A stretch of DNA of 64,000 nucleotides from Paraburkholderia ferrariae NBRC 106233 (GCF_000685035.1 NZ_BAYB01000042.1:1-64000), one strand, 5' to 3'; positions 38,516 through 47,943 are shown, counted from the first letter of the stretch. Numbers and translations: made by a program. Notes: generated by a model from the sequence alone, not told the origin.

Positions 38516-39517
38516 TCAAAGTCCATAGCCCAGGCAGCAGTTTTTCTTGCGGAAGATTTCGTAGCTGAAGTCCTCGCCTTTGTACGGATACTGGCGACCC
38601 GCACCCCACACGGCAGTGGTGCGGCCGTAGGGCTGGCAGCACTTGCCGTTGATCTTGGCCGTCTGCGGCACCGGGTACAGCATCGTGTACTTGTACTGAT
38701 CCTTCTTCATCACGGGCTGCGGGTAGACGCCGCACAGGCCTTCGCTGCCAGCCGTGCCCCAGGTCAGCATTTCGCGGTGCATCTTGGCGGTCATTCGCTG
38801 CACCAGGAGCGAGCTGGCCTGCACATGGCTGACGTGCGCCTGGACGTGGCCGTTGAAGGGGTAAATCGAGCCGTTGCAGCCGGCACACCAGAAAAGCGCA
38901 TCGCTGCCAAAGCCGGTCGAGGCCAGCACGCAGTCACCCGCGCAAGCGGCCTGCGCGATGGGGTTGCCGAACAGGTACGTCTCGGGGTTCAGCAGCATGG
39001 TCAGCTCGTCGTCGTTCCAGGTGGGATCGACTTCGGTGATGTAGGCCACGTCGAAGCTGCCGGTTTCGAGGCAAGGGTTGTCGAGGATGATTTCGAGCCA
39101 GTACAGCATCGGATCGACATACCAATGCACCTGGTAGCTTGATTGCCGCGTGTTGTCCTGCTGCAAGCGCACCTCGCCTTCGGGCGCACGGATGCCGGGG
39201 TCAAGGCTGATACCGCCCAGCGAGACGAAGCAGTACGGTGAGCGAGTCACGTCCACGCGGCGGGCGGGCTCCCAAAAGCCCACGGTGACGCCGAGAACGG
39301 GCCGCAGGCCGCACGAGCACAGGAAGTCGCTCGGGTTGTCGGTGTCTTCCTGATCCATCGTGAGGATTGGCAGGCCGCCGATGGTCACGGGGAACAGGCA
39401 AGACCAGCAGATGTCGGTGATGGGGTTGGCGAAAGCGCCGACACATTGGCCAGCCACACTTTCGCGCGCGAAAGCGGCGCTCAGCACCATCATGAGGGTC
39501 ACGATCCAGCGTTTCAT
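38516..39517 (-). CDS. traU: TraU, mating-pair stabilisation protein
   Basis: 333 residues (F TraU 330), Cys-rich after a signal peptide. CVGAFANPITDICWSCLFPVTIGG, FLCSCGLRPVLGVTVGFWEPARRVDVTRSPYCFVSLGGI and KINGKCCQPYGRTTAVWGAGRQYPYKGEDFSYEIFRKKNCC are hallmark segments. Palindrome copy 7 lies in the signal-peptide codons (AFARES). The start overlaps the traW stop (ATGA). Confidence 0.96.
   Translation of the reverse strand: MKRWIVTLMMVLSAAFARESVAGQCVGAFANPITDICWSCLFPVTIGGLPILTMDQEDTDNPSDFLCSCGLRPVLGVTVGFWEPARRVDVTRSPYCFVSLGGISLDPGIRAPEGEVRLQQDNTRQSSYQVHWYVDPMLYWLEIILDNPCLETGSFDVAYITEVDPTWNDDELTMLLNPETYLFGNPIAQAACAGDCVLASTGFGSDALFWCAGCNGSIYPFNGHVQAHVSHVQASSLLVQRMTAKMHREMLTWGTAGSEGLCGVYPQPVMKKDQYKYTMLYPVPQTAKINGKCCQPYGRTTAVWGAGRQYPYKGEDFSYEIFRKKNCCLGYGL
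39459..39474. repeat. Dispersed palindrome copy 7
   Basis: Perfect copy inside the traU signal-peptide codons. Confidence 0.8.
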
Positions 39518-40149
39518 TGCAGCTCCTTCGCGGGGACTTCTTGCAGCAGCAGCGAAGCGCCCTGTTGGCTGATGACGGTGGGCACGGCGTGGATGCCGAA
39601 GCGTTGAGAGAGGACGCCCTTCTGATCGAAATACACCTGGGTCTTCCAGGCCTTCGTCAGATCGAGCCATGAGCCGGCCACCAGGATCGGCTTCACCTTC
39701 GGGCCTTCCTTCTTGACCATGCGGCGCACGGCCTCGGCTTGGTCAGGGTCGCGGCCGTCGAAGAACACCAGGCGCTTGCTCAGGCCGGTGACGAGCAGCG
39801 GGTTGATCTTGGCCCCAGCCGGCACCACGATGCGGCCCTCGTCGGTCTTCACCGCATTGGGGTAGTACACGGTCGGGTCGATCAGGCGCTGTGCCTTCTC
39901 GGTGACAGCCTGAAGGCCATCCACCGGAGGCATGTTCTTGACGCTGTTGAGCGACCGCTTGATGGCTTGCTGCTGGAGCGCCTTCAGCTCGCCGCTGCGC
40001 TCCTTCTGGCGCAGCTTGTTCATAATCATCGTGAGCGCGGATTCCTCGCCAATCGGGTACGTCTGGCCGATGGTTCCAATGGACTCCGCGTGCGCAGCCG
40101 TGAGCGTGGCCCCGGCCATCAGTACCGCGATCAGCTTAGAAAATCGCAT
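39514..40149 (-). CDS. traW: TraW, F-type pilus assembly protein
   Basis: 211 residues (F TraW 210) with a signal peptide ending AHAES. IGTIGQTYPIGEESALTMI, DPTVYYPNAVKTDEGRIVVPAGAKINPL and LVFFDGRDPDQ are typical TraW stretches; the C-terminal TrbC-interacting part includes KPILVAGSWLDLTKAWKTQVYFDQ. It overlaps the peptidase gene by 14 bases. Confidence 0.94.
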   Translation of the reverse strand: MRFSKLIAVLMAGATLTAAHAESIGTIGQTYPIGEESALTMIMNKLRQKERSGELKALQQQAIKRSLNSVKNMPPVDGLQAVTEKAQRLIDPTVYYPNAVKTDEGRIVVPAGAKINPLLVTGLSKRLVFFDGRDPDQAEAVRRMVKKEGPKVKPILVAGSWLDLTKAWKTQVYFDQKGVLSQRFGIHAVPTVISQQGASLLLQEVPAKELQ

Positions 40150-40612
40150 AGGCTTTCCCGATCACCTCGTAGTTCTTCACGTTGCCCGAGAGCGCGTAGC
40201 GCGAGTCCAGGCTGTCCGGGCTGGGCGTGGCGACGAACATCTGCCCTTCCGGGATCACGCCCGGCTCGGCGGGCGTAAGGGGCACGCCAGCCTTCGATTT
40301 GGGCTTGGCCACCCCGATGTATTGGCCATTCACCCAAAACTCGTTGCCGGCCCGTTTAACCACGTCGCCGGGGCCTCCCATTACCACCTTGATGAACGTG
40401 GTGCCGGCCGGGTAGGTCGCACCGCCGTGCCAGCGGAAGGCCACCAGGTCGCCCTTCTGCACGGGCGCATCGCGCTTGATCGCGTAGACGTGGCCAGGCA
40501 GGCTATGGGTCAGGGCCACCGAGTAGGTGAACCAAGCCGTCGAAACCCACAGGCCCACGCCGGCCAGGCCAACGGCTCCGCAGAGCCCCAGGTACAGGCG
40601 CTTGATCTTCAT
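40136..40612 (-). CDS. S26-family conjugative signal peptidase (TraF_RP4 type)
   Basis: 158 residues with one N-terminal membrane helix. VALTHSLPGHVYAIKR carries the catalytic Ser in the SLPxGxY context and TTFIKVVMGGPGDVVKR the catalytic Lys, as in plasmid TraF/TrhF peptidases that mature the pilin or other transfer proteins. F itself lacks it, but many F-type systems outside IncF have it between trbI and traW. Start at MKIKRLYLG. Confidence 0.85.
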   Translation of the reverse strand: MKIKRLYLGLCGAVGLAGVGLWVSTAWFTYSVALTHSLPGHVYAIKRDAPVQKGDLVAFRWHGGATYPAGTTFIKVVMGGPGDVVKRAGNEFWVNGQYIGVAKPKSKAGVPLTPAEPGVIPEGQMFVATPSPDSLDSRYALSGNVKNYEVIGKAYAIF

Positions 40613-41067
40613 TTCTTGATCCTTTCCCGCACGATGTCCGTGTAGTCCGTGGCCGTGCCGGCCAGCAGCGCGGCCTTGTTGACGAGGACGCAGTGGCATT
40701 CCTTGCCCACTTCGTCCACCACGACCGACAGCTTCTTGGCGAATTCGGCGGTCATCTTGTCGGCCAGCGCTCCCTTGTCAGGCGAGCTGCCCACGCCGAT
40801 CAGATCGAGCAGACGCTTCTGGTCTTCCTCCACCAGCTTTTGCAGATCGACCGTGGCCACCTGGGGAGGCGTGTGCTTGTAGATCGAGTACGCCACCGGG
40901 GCCAGGGCCAGCAGGGTGAAGACGGTAGACACCAGGGCGGTGGTGAGCACGGTCATGAAATAGCTCGGCGCGGGTTGGGGCGCGTCGGCGGGAGCGGCTG
41001 CTGGCGTTGCCACTGGAGCTGCGACGGCGGGCGCTTCGGCCGCCACGGGTTGAGTGTTCTGTTCCAT
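40609..41067 (-). CDS. trbI: TrbI, F-type conjugation protein
   Basis: 152 residues: an Ala/Pro-rich cytosolic N-terminus, one membrane helix (FMTVLTTALVSTVFTLLALAPVAYSIY), and a periplasmic part with VDLQKLVEEDQKRLLDL and AKKLSVVVDEVGKECHCVLVNKAALLAG. In F, TrbI affects pilus retraction. Four-base overlap with the peptidase gene. Confidence 0.85.
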   Translation of the reverse strand: MEQNTQPVAAEAPAVAAPVATPAAAPADAPQPAPSYFMTVLTTALVSTVFTLLALAPVAYSIYKHTPPQVATVDLQKLVEEDQKRLLDLIGVGSSPDKGALADKMTAEFAKKLSVVVDEVGKECHCVLVNKAALLAGTATDYTDIVRERIKK

Positions 41068-41070
41068 GTC

Positions 41071-43743
41071 TTAAATCCGGTAGGTGTGGGGGTTCTTGCG
41101 ACGGTCGCGCACGCGGCGGTCTTCGCCCCGGCGACCCAGCATGATTTGCATGGCTTCCATCGTGGAGTAACCCTGCTTCAGAAGCGCCTCGCACTCGTTG
41201 TAATCAGCCGCATTGGTCGAGGCCATCAGCAGCGAGAACGGGTCGGGGATGTGCCGCACCACGGAATCGCCGTTAGGCGACGAGATCATCATTTCGGAGA
41301 AGCGGCCCTTCTCGGTGCGCAGCGACAGCAGCATCCGCTTCTGTGCCGGCGAGCAGTTGTAGAGGCCCTTCTCGATCAGTGTTTCGAGGTTCTTGCGGTC
41401 TTGACGCAGCAGAATCTTCCAGTCCGCGTTGTTGTAGGCGGCCTGCGAAGCGTCGTTCTTATAGGCGTCCTCGATACCCTGAGTACCCACGCAGAAGATG
41501 CCGTTGTACTTCCGTGCGCGGCGGTAGCCCTCCTCGATGAACTCGGCTGTCTCTTTGTCGGCCCCCAGGAGCTGCCAAGCCTCATCGACCAGACACAGCT
41601 TCTTGCGATCCCGGCTCAGGTACATATCGTGAGCGATCCGGGAGGTCAGCACGAACAGCACCACGCGGCGCAGCTCGGGAGCGTTCTTCAGTTCTTCCAA
41701 CTCCAGGCCAACCATGTCGGCGTCGAGCGAAATGTTGGCGCGACCGTTGAAGTAGTTGCCGTACACCCCGCCTTCGGTGAAGGGCTGAAGCTGCTTGCCC
41801 AGCTCGAAGGCCACGCGCTCGATGCCGCCCGATTCGTTCTTGATCTTCTCCAGCAGGTACTTCTGGATCAGGGTCGGGTTCGTCTCCTGGCCGTAGTCGT
41901 TCCAGACGCCCGTGATGGCCTCGGTCAGCAGCGAATACTGGTATTCGTTGAGCGACGCATTGGGCGACGCCATGCGGCCGATCATGGGCTTCAGCAGGCG
42001 CATTTCAGCCTTGAAGTCCAGCTCGTCGTCTTCACCAACCCATGAGAACGGGTTGATGCACATCTTGGTTTCCGGCGTGAACTCCAGGAAGGTGCCCTTC
42101 TGGAGACGGATCAGGTTCTGGTAGCTGCGGCCCACGTCGATCACCCACACGCGGGCACCGATGCCCCGGTAGGCCGACACCACCTCGTTCATGGCCACCG
42201 ACTTGCCGGAGCCCGAGACGCCGGCCACGAACACGTTGTAGTTGCCCTGCTGGTTCGAGTAGAAGTCCACGAAGGTGGGCGTACCACGGCGGCCGAAGAA
42301 CATCATCACCGGGTCGCCTGCGCCCTTCCACTCGCCGATGATGGGAGACAGGTCGGTGGCGTTCACGCTGGTCTTGGTGCCCATCACGCGCAGCCGCAGC
42401 ATGTCGTTGCGCACGTTCTCCGTGAGCGTCATGGGCAGCGAGGCGTAGAGCGCGATCACATGCAGCGATTGCAGCGGCGCCAGGAAAAAGCGCTCGCTGC
42501 GCCAGATGTTCACGGCCACCTGGGCGCACTTGTTCATCGAGGCCTTGGGCGCGAACAGCAGCAGCGTGTGATACAGCTCGCACATGGTGCCGCCCAGGTT
42601 GAGCTGGTGCATCACCACGTCCCAATCCTGCTTTTGCGATTCCAGCTCGGGCTGGAACTCGGCCATCTTCGACTTCGCGTTTTGCTTGGAGCGGGCCGAC
42701 TTGAGCTGCGCCTTGCCTTCCACGATCTGCGGATCGAGCGTGTAGATGCCGCCCGAAATGATGAAGGGGCACGGGTACTGGAGGCCGTCATCGAAGAAGC
42801 TGCCGATGATGTTGGCCATCTCCCACAGCTCTTTCTTCTGCGGGTACTGGAGCACGCCGAAGCCACGCACGGCGATGCGCGTGTCTTCCTCGTCGGCCGT
42901 CTCGGGCGGGATGCCGATCAGGATGTCGCTGGATTTGACGCGCGCGTGCTGGCCGAACTTGGTGATCTGGTCGCGGATCGAGCGCCCCTTGTCGTAGCGC
43001 AGCGCCGGCTGGGGCTCCGGGCTGAACATCGTGTCGGGATTGAAGATCGGCCACAGGAAGCGGATCAGGCCCTCGGCGTCGAATGCAAAGCTCGGCAGGC
43101 CTGCGGTGCGCAGCGAGGCGCGCAGCGTCTCCTTCAGCTCCACCATGTCGCTCACCAGGCGCGTGTCGCTCGGCTTGCCGGCCTTGGTGACGGAGAAGAT
43201 CAGGCGCAGGTTCTTCACCATGAAGTTGTCGTTGACAAACATGGGTCGCCCGACCTTCTTCTTGATGTGGTCGATCCGTCGCTGAGCCAGTTCCAGGAAG
43301 AAGGGCGTGGTCGCGCCCTTGTCCACGGCGATGTGCCGCTGGTCGAGATAGGCCTGGAATTGCTCATCGAGCACGGGTGAACCGAACAGCGTCCACTGCA
43401 CGCCGTAGCCCGGTGGGATCGGCGTGAACAGCGTATTGAGGCGGTTCGCCATGTCTTCGTCTGCGCCGGTCTGAGGGATCACCTCGAAGCAGAACGAGAT
43501 TGACGTGTCGTTGTAGAACAGGCCTGTCTTTTCGTCGTACTGGTCGTACTGCACCAGGTTGTGCAGGCCGTGGGTGCCGGCCGCGACGGTGTGAACGGTG
43601 TGGTCAACATCCCCGTTCACCAGGTCATTCGAGACGACAACCGGCGCGGGTTCGCTGCCCACGTCCGAGGTATTGCCAAGGATCTGCTCATCCCACACCT
43701 GAGCGGCCTTGGACTTGAGTTTTTCGAGGAATGTCTGTTCCAT
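41071..43743 (-). CDS. traC: TraC, VirB4-family secretion ATPase
   Basis: 890 residues (F TraC 875). FVAGVSGSGKSVAMNEVV is Walker A, WVIDVGRSYQNL the following strand, and LSRDRKKLCLVDEAWQLLGADKE Walker B; the N-terminal TraC-F-type domain is upstream (SISFCFEVIPQTGADEDMANRLNTLFTPIPPG). TraC powers pilus polymerisation at the inner membrane. Three bases separate it from trbI. Confidence 0.97.
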   Translation of the reverse strand: MEQTFLEKLKSKAAQVWDEQILGNTSDVGSEPAPVVVSNDLVNGDVDHTVHTVAAGTHGLHNLVQYDQYDEKTGLFYNDTSISFCFEVIPQTGADEDMANRLNTLFTPIPPGYGVQWTLFGSPVLDEQFQAYLDQRHIAVDKGATTPFFLELAQRRIDHIKKKVGRPMFVNDNFMVKNLRLIFSVTKAGKPSDTRLVSDMVELKETLRASLRTAGLPSFAFDAEGLIRFLWPIFNPDTMFSPEPQPALRYDKGRSIRDQITKFGQHARVKSSDILIGIPPETADEEDTRIAVRGFGVLQYPQKKELWEMANIIGSFFDDGLQYPCPFIISGGIYTLDPQIVEGKAQLKSARSKQNAKSKMAEFQPELESQKQDWDVVMHQLNLGGTMCELYHTLLLFAPKASMNKCAQVAVNIWRSERFFLAPLQSLHVIALYASLPMTLTENVRNDMLRLRVMGTKTSVNATDLSPIIGEWKGAGDPVMMFFGRRGTPTFVDFYSNQQGNYNVFVAGVSGSGKSVAMNEVVSAYRGIGARVWVIDVGRSYQNLIRLQKGTFLEFTPETKMCINPFSWVGEDDELDFKAEMRLLKPMIGRMASPNASLNEYQYSLLTEAITGVWNDYGQETNPTLIQKYLLEKIKNESGGIERVAFELGKQLQPFTEGGVYGNYFNGRANISLDADMVGLELEELKNAPELRRVVLFVLTSRIAHDMYLSRDRKKLCLVDEAWQLLGADKETAEFIEEGYRRARKYNGIFCVGTQGIEDAYKNDASQAAYNNADWKILLRQDRKNLETLIEKGLYNCSPAQKRMLLSLRTEKGRFSEMMISSPNGDSVVRHIPDPFSLLMASTNAADYNECEALLKQGYSTMEAMQIMLGRRGEDRRVRDRRKNPHTYRI

Positions 43744-43781
43744 TCAATGCACCTTCTGAGGTTGGCCGGTTGTGCCTGGAA

Positions 43782-44432
43782 TCACTGCGGCGGCAGGTCA
43801 CTAGGCGGCTGGCCGCCAGGCTGGCCGAGTTGACCGGGCATCTGGATGCCACCCAGCAGGCCGGCAGCGTCTTGCTCGCCGGGACGGCCTTGCACCACGC
43901 CGATGGCCTCTTGGCCCTGCGCTGCGCCGGTTTGCACGTTCGACGTGCCTTGCACCTGGGCATTGGGCGCAGTGGTCTTCACGGACGGCGCACGCACGGG
44001 ACGGTAGGCATCCATGACGCGGCGGCGGTTGTGCTCGATCAGCCAGCGGCCGGTATCGACCTGCATGTAGACGTAATCCTGGTCATGCAGATCGCCGTCG
44101 CTGTCTTCCCAGGGCGCGAACCACACGCGCAGCACGCGCGGCGCGCTGCGGATCGGCGTGCCGCTGTAGATCGGCTTGCTCAGCACGCTCTCGGTCGAGG
44201 CATCTTTCGCGCGCGAAACTTCGGCGGCTTGCTCAGCCTTGGCCATGTTGACGCGCTGGCCCGGCAGGTTTTTCTGTTCGGCGTTTGCGTAGATGCCTGA
44301 CATGGATTCGCACAGCACGCCCGGAGGGGCCTTGCAGGCGAATTGGGTGTTGGCGTCGTAGCCGGACATGCTGCCGCAACCGGCCAGGCTCGCGGCAATG
44401 GCAGCGGCCGCAGTAAGGGTCAGTGCTTTCAT
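43782..44432 (-). CDS. traV: TraV, outer-membrane core lipoprotein
   Basis: 216 residues. Signal with lipobox LAGC (MKALTLTAAAAIAASLAGCGSMSGYD) and the TraV motif FACKAPPGVLCESMSGIYANA, with two conserved Cys. RVWFAPWEDSDGDLHDQDYVYMQVDTGRWLIEHN is the C-terminal TraV domain that joins TraB and TraK in the core complex. Palindrome copy 8 lies mid-gene (EVSRAKDAST). Confidence 0.92.
   Translation of the reverse strand: MKALTLTAAAAIAASLAGCGSMSGYDANTQFACKAPPGVLCESMSGIYANAEQKNLPGQRVNMAKAEQAAEVSRAKDASTESVLSKPIYSGTPIRSAPRVLRVWFAPWEDSDGDLHDQDYVYMQVDTGRWLIEHNRRRVMDAYRPVRAPSVKTTAPNAQVQGTSNVQTGAAQGQEAIGVVQGRPGEQDAAGLLGGIQMPGQLGQPGGQPPSDLPPQ
44204..44219. repeat. Dispersed palindrome copy 8
   Basis: CTTTCGCGCGCGAAAC, last base off consensus, inside traV codons. 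Confidence 0.7.
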
Positions 44433-44566
44433 TGGGATGCCCCCGGATAGGTCGAGTAGGGTTGCTGGCTGACTTTGCAGCAGTCACACTGCGACGCGCG
44501 GTTTGTTGCGCAGCCGCTAAGAACGACGAGAGCGACCATACAAAGGCCAAGTGCTGTGCGTTTCAT
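44429..44566 (-). CDS. Mini-lipoprotein in the tra operon, 45 aa
   Basis: MKRTALGLCMVALVVLSGC is a lipoprotein signal; the mature peptide is ATNRASQCDCCKVSQQPYS and so on, with CDCC. It overlaps dsbC and traV by four bases each (ATGA), so it is translated with them. Too small to place in a family. Confidence 0.65.
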   Translation of the reverse strand: MKRTALGLCMVALVVLSGCATNRASQCDCCKVSQQPYSTYPGASQ

Positions 44567-45360
44567 TTCGCACCTCCCAGCCATTCGTTGATCTTGTCGG
44601 CCGGTGCCGCGCCGGGCAGGATGCGACCGTCAGCGGCGATCAGCGTGGGCGTGCCGGTGACACCCAGGCGGGAGCCGAGGACGGTGTTGTCATTGATCGG
44701 CGTGACGCACGAAACCAGCGCCGGGCGCTTCTGGTTCAGCATCCAGTCGCTCCAGGCCTTCGAGCGGTCGGCCGCGCACCAGGTAGCGATGGCCAGCGTC
44801 TTGCTGTCCTCGCCCAGCACGGGATACAGGAAGGTGTAGATGGTCACGTTGTCCACCTTCGTCAGCTCCTGCTCCAGCTTCTTGCAGTAGCCGCAGTTGG
44901 GGTCGGCGAACACCGCGAGCTGGCGGCTTCCGTCGCCCTTGACCGTCTTGATGGCGTTGCCCAGCAGGCCCTTCGGATACTCCACGCGGCGCGCAGCTTG
45001 CTGCTCCTGCTGACGCTGGGCGGTGAGGTCAACCTGTTCTTTCATGTCGAACAGGTGGCCGAAGACGAAATAGCGGCCGCTGGCGTCGGTGTAGGCCACG
45101 TTCTGGCCCATCACCAGCTCGTACAGGCCATCAATGCCGGAGGCGCGGATGTCCGTGAAAGTCGTGTTGGGGTACATGGCCCGGAACTTCGCTGCCACTG
45201 CTTGCAGGGCAACGTCTTTCGTCGCGGCTTGGGCCGCACCAGCGCCCACACCTTGCGCCACGCCAGTGGCCGCTTGGGTCGCCGCGTCGTCGCCGGCAGC
45301 GCTGGCCAGGTTGGAGAGTGCAGCCAAGGCGGCCACAGCCAGGAGGTTCTTAATCTTCAT
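44563..45360 (-). CDS. dsbC: DsbC-type disulfide isomerase
   Basis: 265 residues with signal peptide MKIKNLLAVAALAALSNLASA. Dimerisation domain (MYPNTTFTDIRASGIDGLYELVMGQNVAYTDASGRYFVFGHLFDM) then thioredoxin fold with FADPNCGYCKKLEQEL and GVTGTPTLIAADG (cis-Pro). It would shuffle disulfides in the Cys-rich TraU, TraN and TraH. DsbC genes are common in F-type operons outside IncF. Confidence 0.95.
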   Translation of the reverse strand: MKIKNLLAVAALAALSNLASAAGDDAATQAATGVAQGVGAGAAQAATKDVALQAVAAKFRAMYPNTTFTDIRASGIDGLYELVMGQNVAYTDASGRYFVFGHLFDMKEQVDLTAQRQQEQQAARRVEYPKGLLGNAIKTVKGDGSRQLAVFADPNCGYCKKLEQELTKVDNVTIYTFLYPVLGEDSKTLAIATWCAADRSKAWSDWMLNQKRPALVSCVTPINDNTVLGSRLGVTGTPTLIAADGRILPGAAPADKINEWLGGAK

Positions 45361-46669
45361 CGTCGTAGCCCCTTGAGTTAGACCCGTTGCGCTTCAACAG
45401 GCCGCGATAGTTGTTGCCGATGTTGGCTGCGCGGCCGTTGTAGACCGCACCCTTGGTAATGAGCACTTCCACAGTGCGGCCGCCGTCTGTCTCGATGACC
45501 GGAAACAGCTTGTCCGCAGCCTTCAGGTAGTACTGCTCCAGTGCCGTGCCGGCGTTGCCCACACCGGAACCGATGGCGGCCCGGCCGACATCGCCCGGTT
45601 GGATCGTGGAAGTTGCGCCCAGGGCGCTCGTGCTCGTGGTGGTGGCCGATTGCTGGAAGGCCTTGCCGATACCGCTGGCGATACCGGCCAGCAGCGCGTT
45701 GGCCAGCACCTGCCCCTGCTTCGTCACCAGGCGGCCGCGCACGCCGGCCTTGCCGTCTTCACCGATGATCTGGCCCTTCACCTGCATTTCGACGGTTTCG
45801 CCGCCGATGATGCAGGTCAGGGTGTCGGTGCGACCCATCATCCGCTCGCTGCTCAGGTCGCCCCAGGCAGCGGCCACGAAACGGCAGTCGCGGATGTCGA
45901 GCTTGTACTTGTTGGCCAGGTTGGCGGTGTCCAGGACATGTAGCGCGATGGGCAGCGGGTTGCTCTGCGCCTGGCCTCCAGTCGGGGCGTCCGCGCCGTT
46001 CAACATGGCCACGCGCACGAAGCTGCCAGCGGGGATGAACTCGATGCTGTTCTTGACGTTCTCCTTGCCCGACTGGCCGTACTTCTTGGCAGCGTCTGCG
46101 ACTGGAAAACCCAGCAGCTCGCTCTTGGTGCCGCCAGTGGAGCCGTCTTTGCCGCCCGCGCTGGAGTTGTTGAACTGGATCAGCTCCAGCTCGCGCTTCG
46201 GTGCCTCTGCCAGCGGCTGGCCCAGCGGCGAATTCAGCGGCGTTGCAGCGCTCATGCCGGTCTTGGCGGTCGGAGGCGGCAGCACGGAGCCAGTAGGCAG
46301 CTTCTGGTTGAGGGTGGCGGCGTCAGCCGACTTGTTGCCGCTCGGTGGGTTGGCCGCGTCCTTTCGGGCCTTCTCCAGCTCGTCCTTGAGCTTCTGCTGG
46401 TCTTCCTGCTGCTTCTTCAGCGCTTGGGTCAGGTCGTTCAGCTTGTCAGCGTTGGCTTGCGCCTTGGCCGCTTCCTGAGCCCGCCAGGCATCCTTGTCGT
46501 CCACCGTGCCCGGTGCCGTGATGGCCACGGTCTTGGGCTTCTCGGTGCGGACGGCGGGGCCGTTGTCGAAGAAGAACATGCCGCCCGCGCCAAGCAGCAG
46601 GATCACCGTGACGGTGCCGCCGATCAGCATGAGCTGACGCTTCTTCACTTGTGCGTTCGGGTCACTCAT
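45350..46669 (-). CDS. traB: TraB, VirB10-like scaffold of the transfer channel
   Basis: 439 residues. One N-terminal membrane helix (QLMLIGGTVTVILLLGAGGMFFF), a coiled coil (KDAWRAQEAAKAQANADKLNDLTQALKKQQEDQQKLKDELEKARKD), a Pro-rich stretch, and the TrbI/VirB10 domain (IPAGSFVRVAMLNGADAP; SSERMMGRTDTLTCIIGG; GRAAIGSGVGNAGTALEQYYLKAADKLFPVIETDGGRTVEVLITKG). TraB spans the envelope. Confidence 0.95.
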   Translation of the reverse strand: MSDPNAQVKKRQLMLIGGTVTVILLLGAGGMFFFDNGPAVRTEKPKTVAITAPGTVDDKDAWRAQEAAKAQANADKLNDLTQALKKQQEDQQKLKDELEKARKDAANPPSGNKSADAATLNQKLPTGSVLPPPTAKTGMSAATPLNSPLGQPLAEAPKRELELIQFNNSSAGGKDGSTGGTKSELLGFPVADAAKKYGQSGKENVKNSIEFIPAGSFVRVAMLNGADAPTGGQAQSNPLPIALHVLDTANLANKYKLDIRDCRFVAAAWGDLSSERMMGRTDTLTCIIGGETVEMQVKGQIIGEDGKAGVRGRLVTKQGQVLANALLAGIASGIGKAFQQSATTTSTSALGATSTIQPGDVGRAAIGSGVGNAGTALEQYYLKAADKLFPVIETDGGRTVEVLITKGAVYNGRAANIGNNYRGLLKRNGSNSRGYDDED

Positions 46670-47408
46670 TGTCCTTCCTCCCGCGCACGATGAAGATCAG
46701 CGTCTGTCCCTTCGACGGCAGCGTGTGGTTCTCGATCACCACGGCCACCACGCCCTTGCGGTACAGCTCCTGCTCCATCAGCAGCATGTCCGTGTCGGAC
46801 ACGTTGGTGAGGCGGTACTTCTCGCCAACCAGGTCGCCGTCCAGGTACTTGGAAAGCATCACCAGTCGCGCCTCTTTCCAGAGCGGGATTTCTTGGTTGA
46901 CGGGGATGGGTTCGAGGTCGCGGCTTTCTTCGTCCGCCATCTGAAGGATCATGTCCTTCGCGTGGCGTTGGTAGGCCAGCGCGCGGCCGTCGCCGCCCTT
47001 ACGCCCTGCTGCGGAGGTGCGGCTCTCGGCAGGCGGCTTGATGATGATTTCCTCGCCCGCAATGGGACGGGGAACCAGGATCAGCTTGCAGGTCGCGGCC
47101 GGGTTCTGTTCGTCACTGACGAACAGCGTCACGGTGCCCGAGTTGGGCGTGTCGCTGGCCAGCGTGAAGTACAGCGCCCCGGCTTGTTCGTCCTTGACGT
47201 AGCTGATGACGCCCTTCTGAGAGGGCACCACCGTGCCGATGCGCCGGCCGTCGATGGCCAGGCGGTTCTGCTCGCGGGCAGAAATGTTGACCTGCTGATG
47301 CGTTGCGTAGCAGCCGTCTACAACCTGGGTTGCGGAGGCATCAAGGCTGAGCAGCAGCAGGCTTAGCAGCGGAATCGCGCTTAACGACTTCTTCGACTTT
47401 GAGTACAT
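46662..47408 (-). CDS. traK: TraK, VirB9-like secretin protein
   Basis: 248 residues with signal peptide (MYSKSKKSLSAIPLLSLLLLSLDASA). ISAREQNRLAIDGRRIGTVVPSQKGVISYVKDEQAGALYFTLASDTPNSGTVTLFVSDE is the TraK core, and AVVIENHTLPSKGQTLIFIVRG its C-terminal strand pair. The start overlaps the end of traE by 68 bases, unusually long for this operon. Confidence 0.92.
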   Translation of the reverse strand: MYSKSKKSLSAIPLLSLLLLSLDASATQVVDGCYATHQQVNISAREQNRLAIDGRRIGTVVPSQKGVISYVKDEQAGALYFTLASDTPNSGTVTLFVSDEQNPAATCKLILVPRPIAGEEIIIKPPAESRTSAAGRKGGDGRALAYQRHAKDMILQMADEESRDLEPIPVNQEIPLWKEARLVMLSKYLDGDLVGEKYRLTNVSDTDMLLMEQELYRKGVVAVVIENHTLPSKGQTLIFIVRGRKDNE

Positions 47409-47943
47409 AGAGACGCCCCGAAGTGGTTACGGAAAATTGAACGAGATAGGCCTTGTCGAGCTGGGAGGTCAGCTTGTCGGTGATGAAGGTCTTGAGCTGA
47501 CCCGACACTTCCACCGTCATTGCTCGCTCGTTGACCTTCTCGTTCCTCGGAATCCAAACCGTGGTCACACGGTCTTGCTTGACCCGCAGCGCGGCGGCGT
47601 CGAGCATGGTCTTGAGTGCGCCGTACCCATCCGGGTGGGCCATCTTCAAAATGACCTTGTTGTTGTAGTCAACCGTCTCCGGCGTGACCGTCTTCACCTT
47701 GTCGAGCACGTATCCCGCCATGTCCAACAGGTAGTCGGAGTTGGCGTAGTTCGAGCCGATTTCGTAGGGCCGCCGAACTTCAGGCGGCACGACGATTTCT
47801 TTGGCCGTCATGAGGGTGTAGGCCTCAAGCCCAAGGAGTGCGACGTTCAGGCCGATCAGGCCGATCACGACGCTGCGGAGAAATCGCACCTGCCCCTTGA
47901 GTGAGTCCCGTTCGTTGATTGCGTTATCTGGTGACATAGGCAT
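47341..47943 (-). CDS. traE: TraE, VirB5/8-like inner-membrane protein
   Basis: 200 residues (F TraE 188). Membrane helix (FLRSVVIGLIGLNVALLGLEAYTLM) then the TraE domain with VVPPEVRRPYEIGSNYANSDYLLDMAGYVLDKVKTVTPETVDYNNKVILKMAHPDGYGALK. The C-terminal tail (VVKRDSAAKPAAAQP) extends into the traK gene. Confidence 0.95.
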   Translation of the reverse strand: MPMSPDNAINERDSLKGQVRFLRSVVIGLIGLNVALLGLEAYTLMTAKEIVVPPEVRRPYEIGSNYANSDYLLDMAGYVLDKVKTVTPETVDYNNKVILKMAHPDGYGALKTMLDAAALRVKQDRVTTVWIPRNEKVNERAMTVEVSGQLKTFITDKLTSQLDKAYLVQFSVTTSGRLYVLKVEEVVKRDSAAKPAAAQP

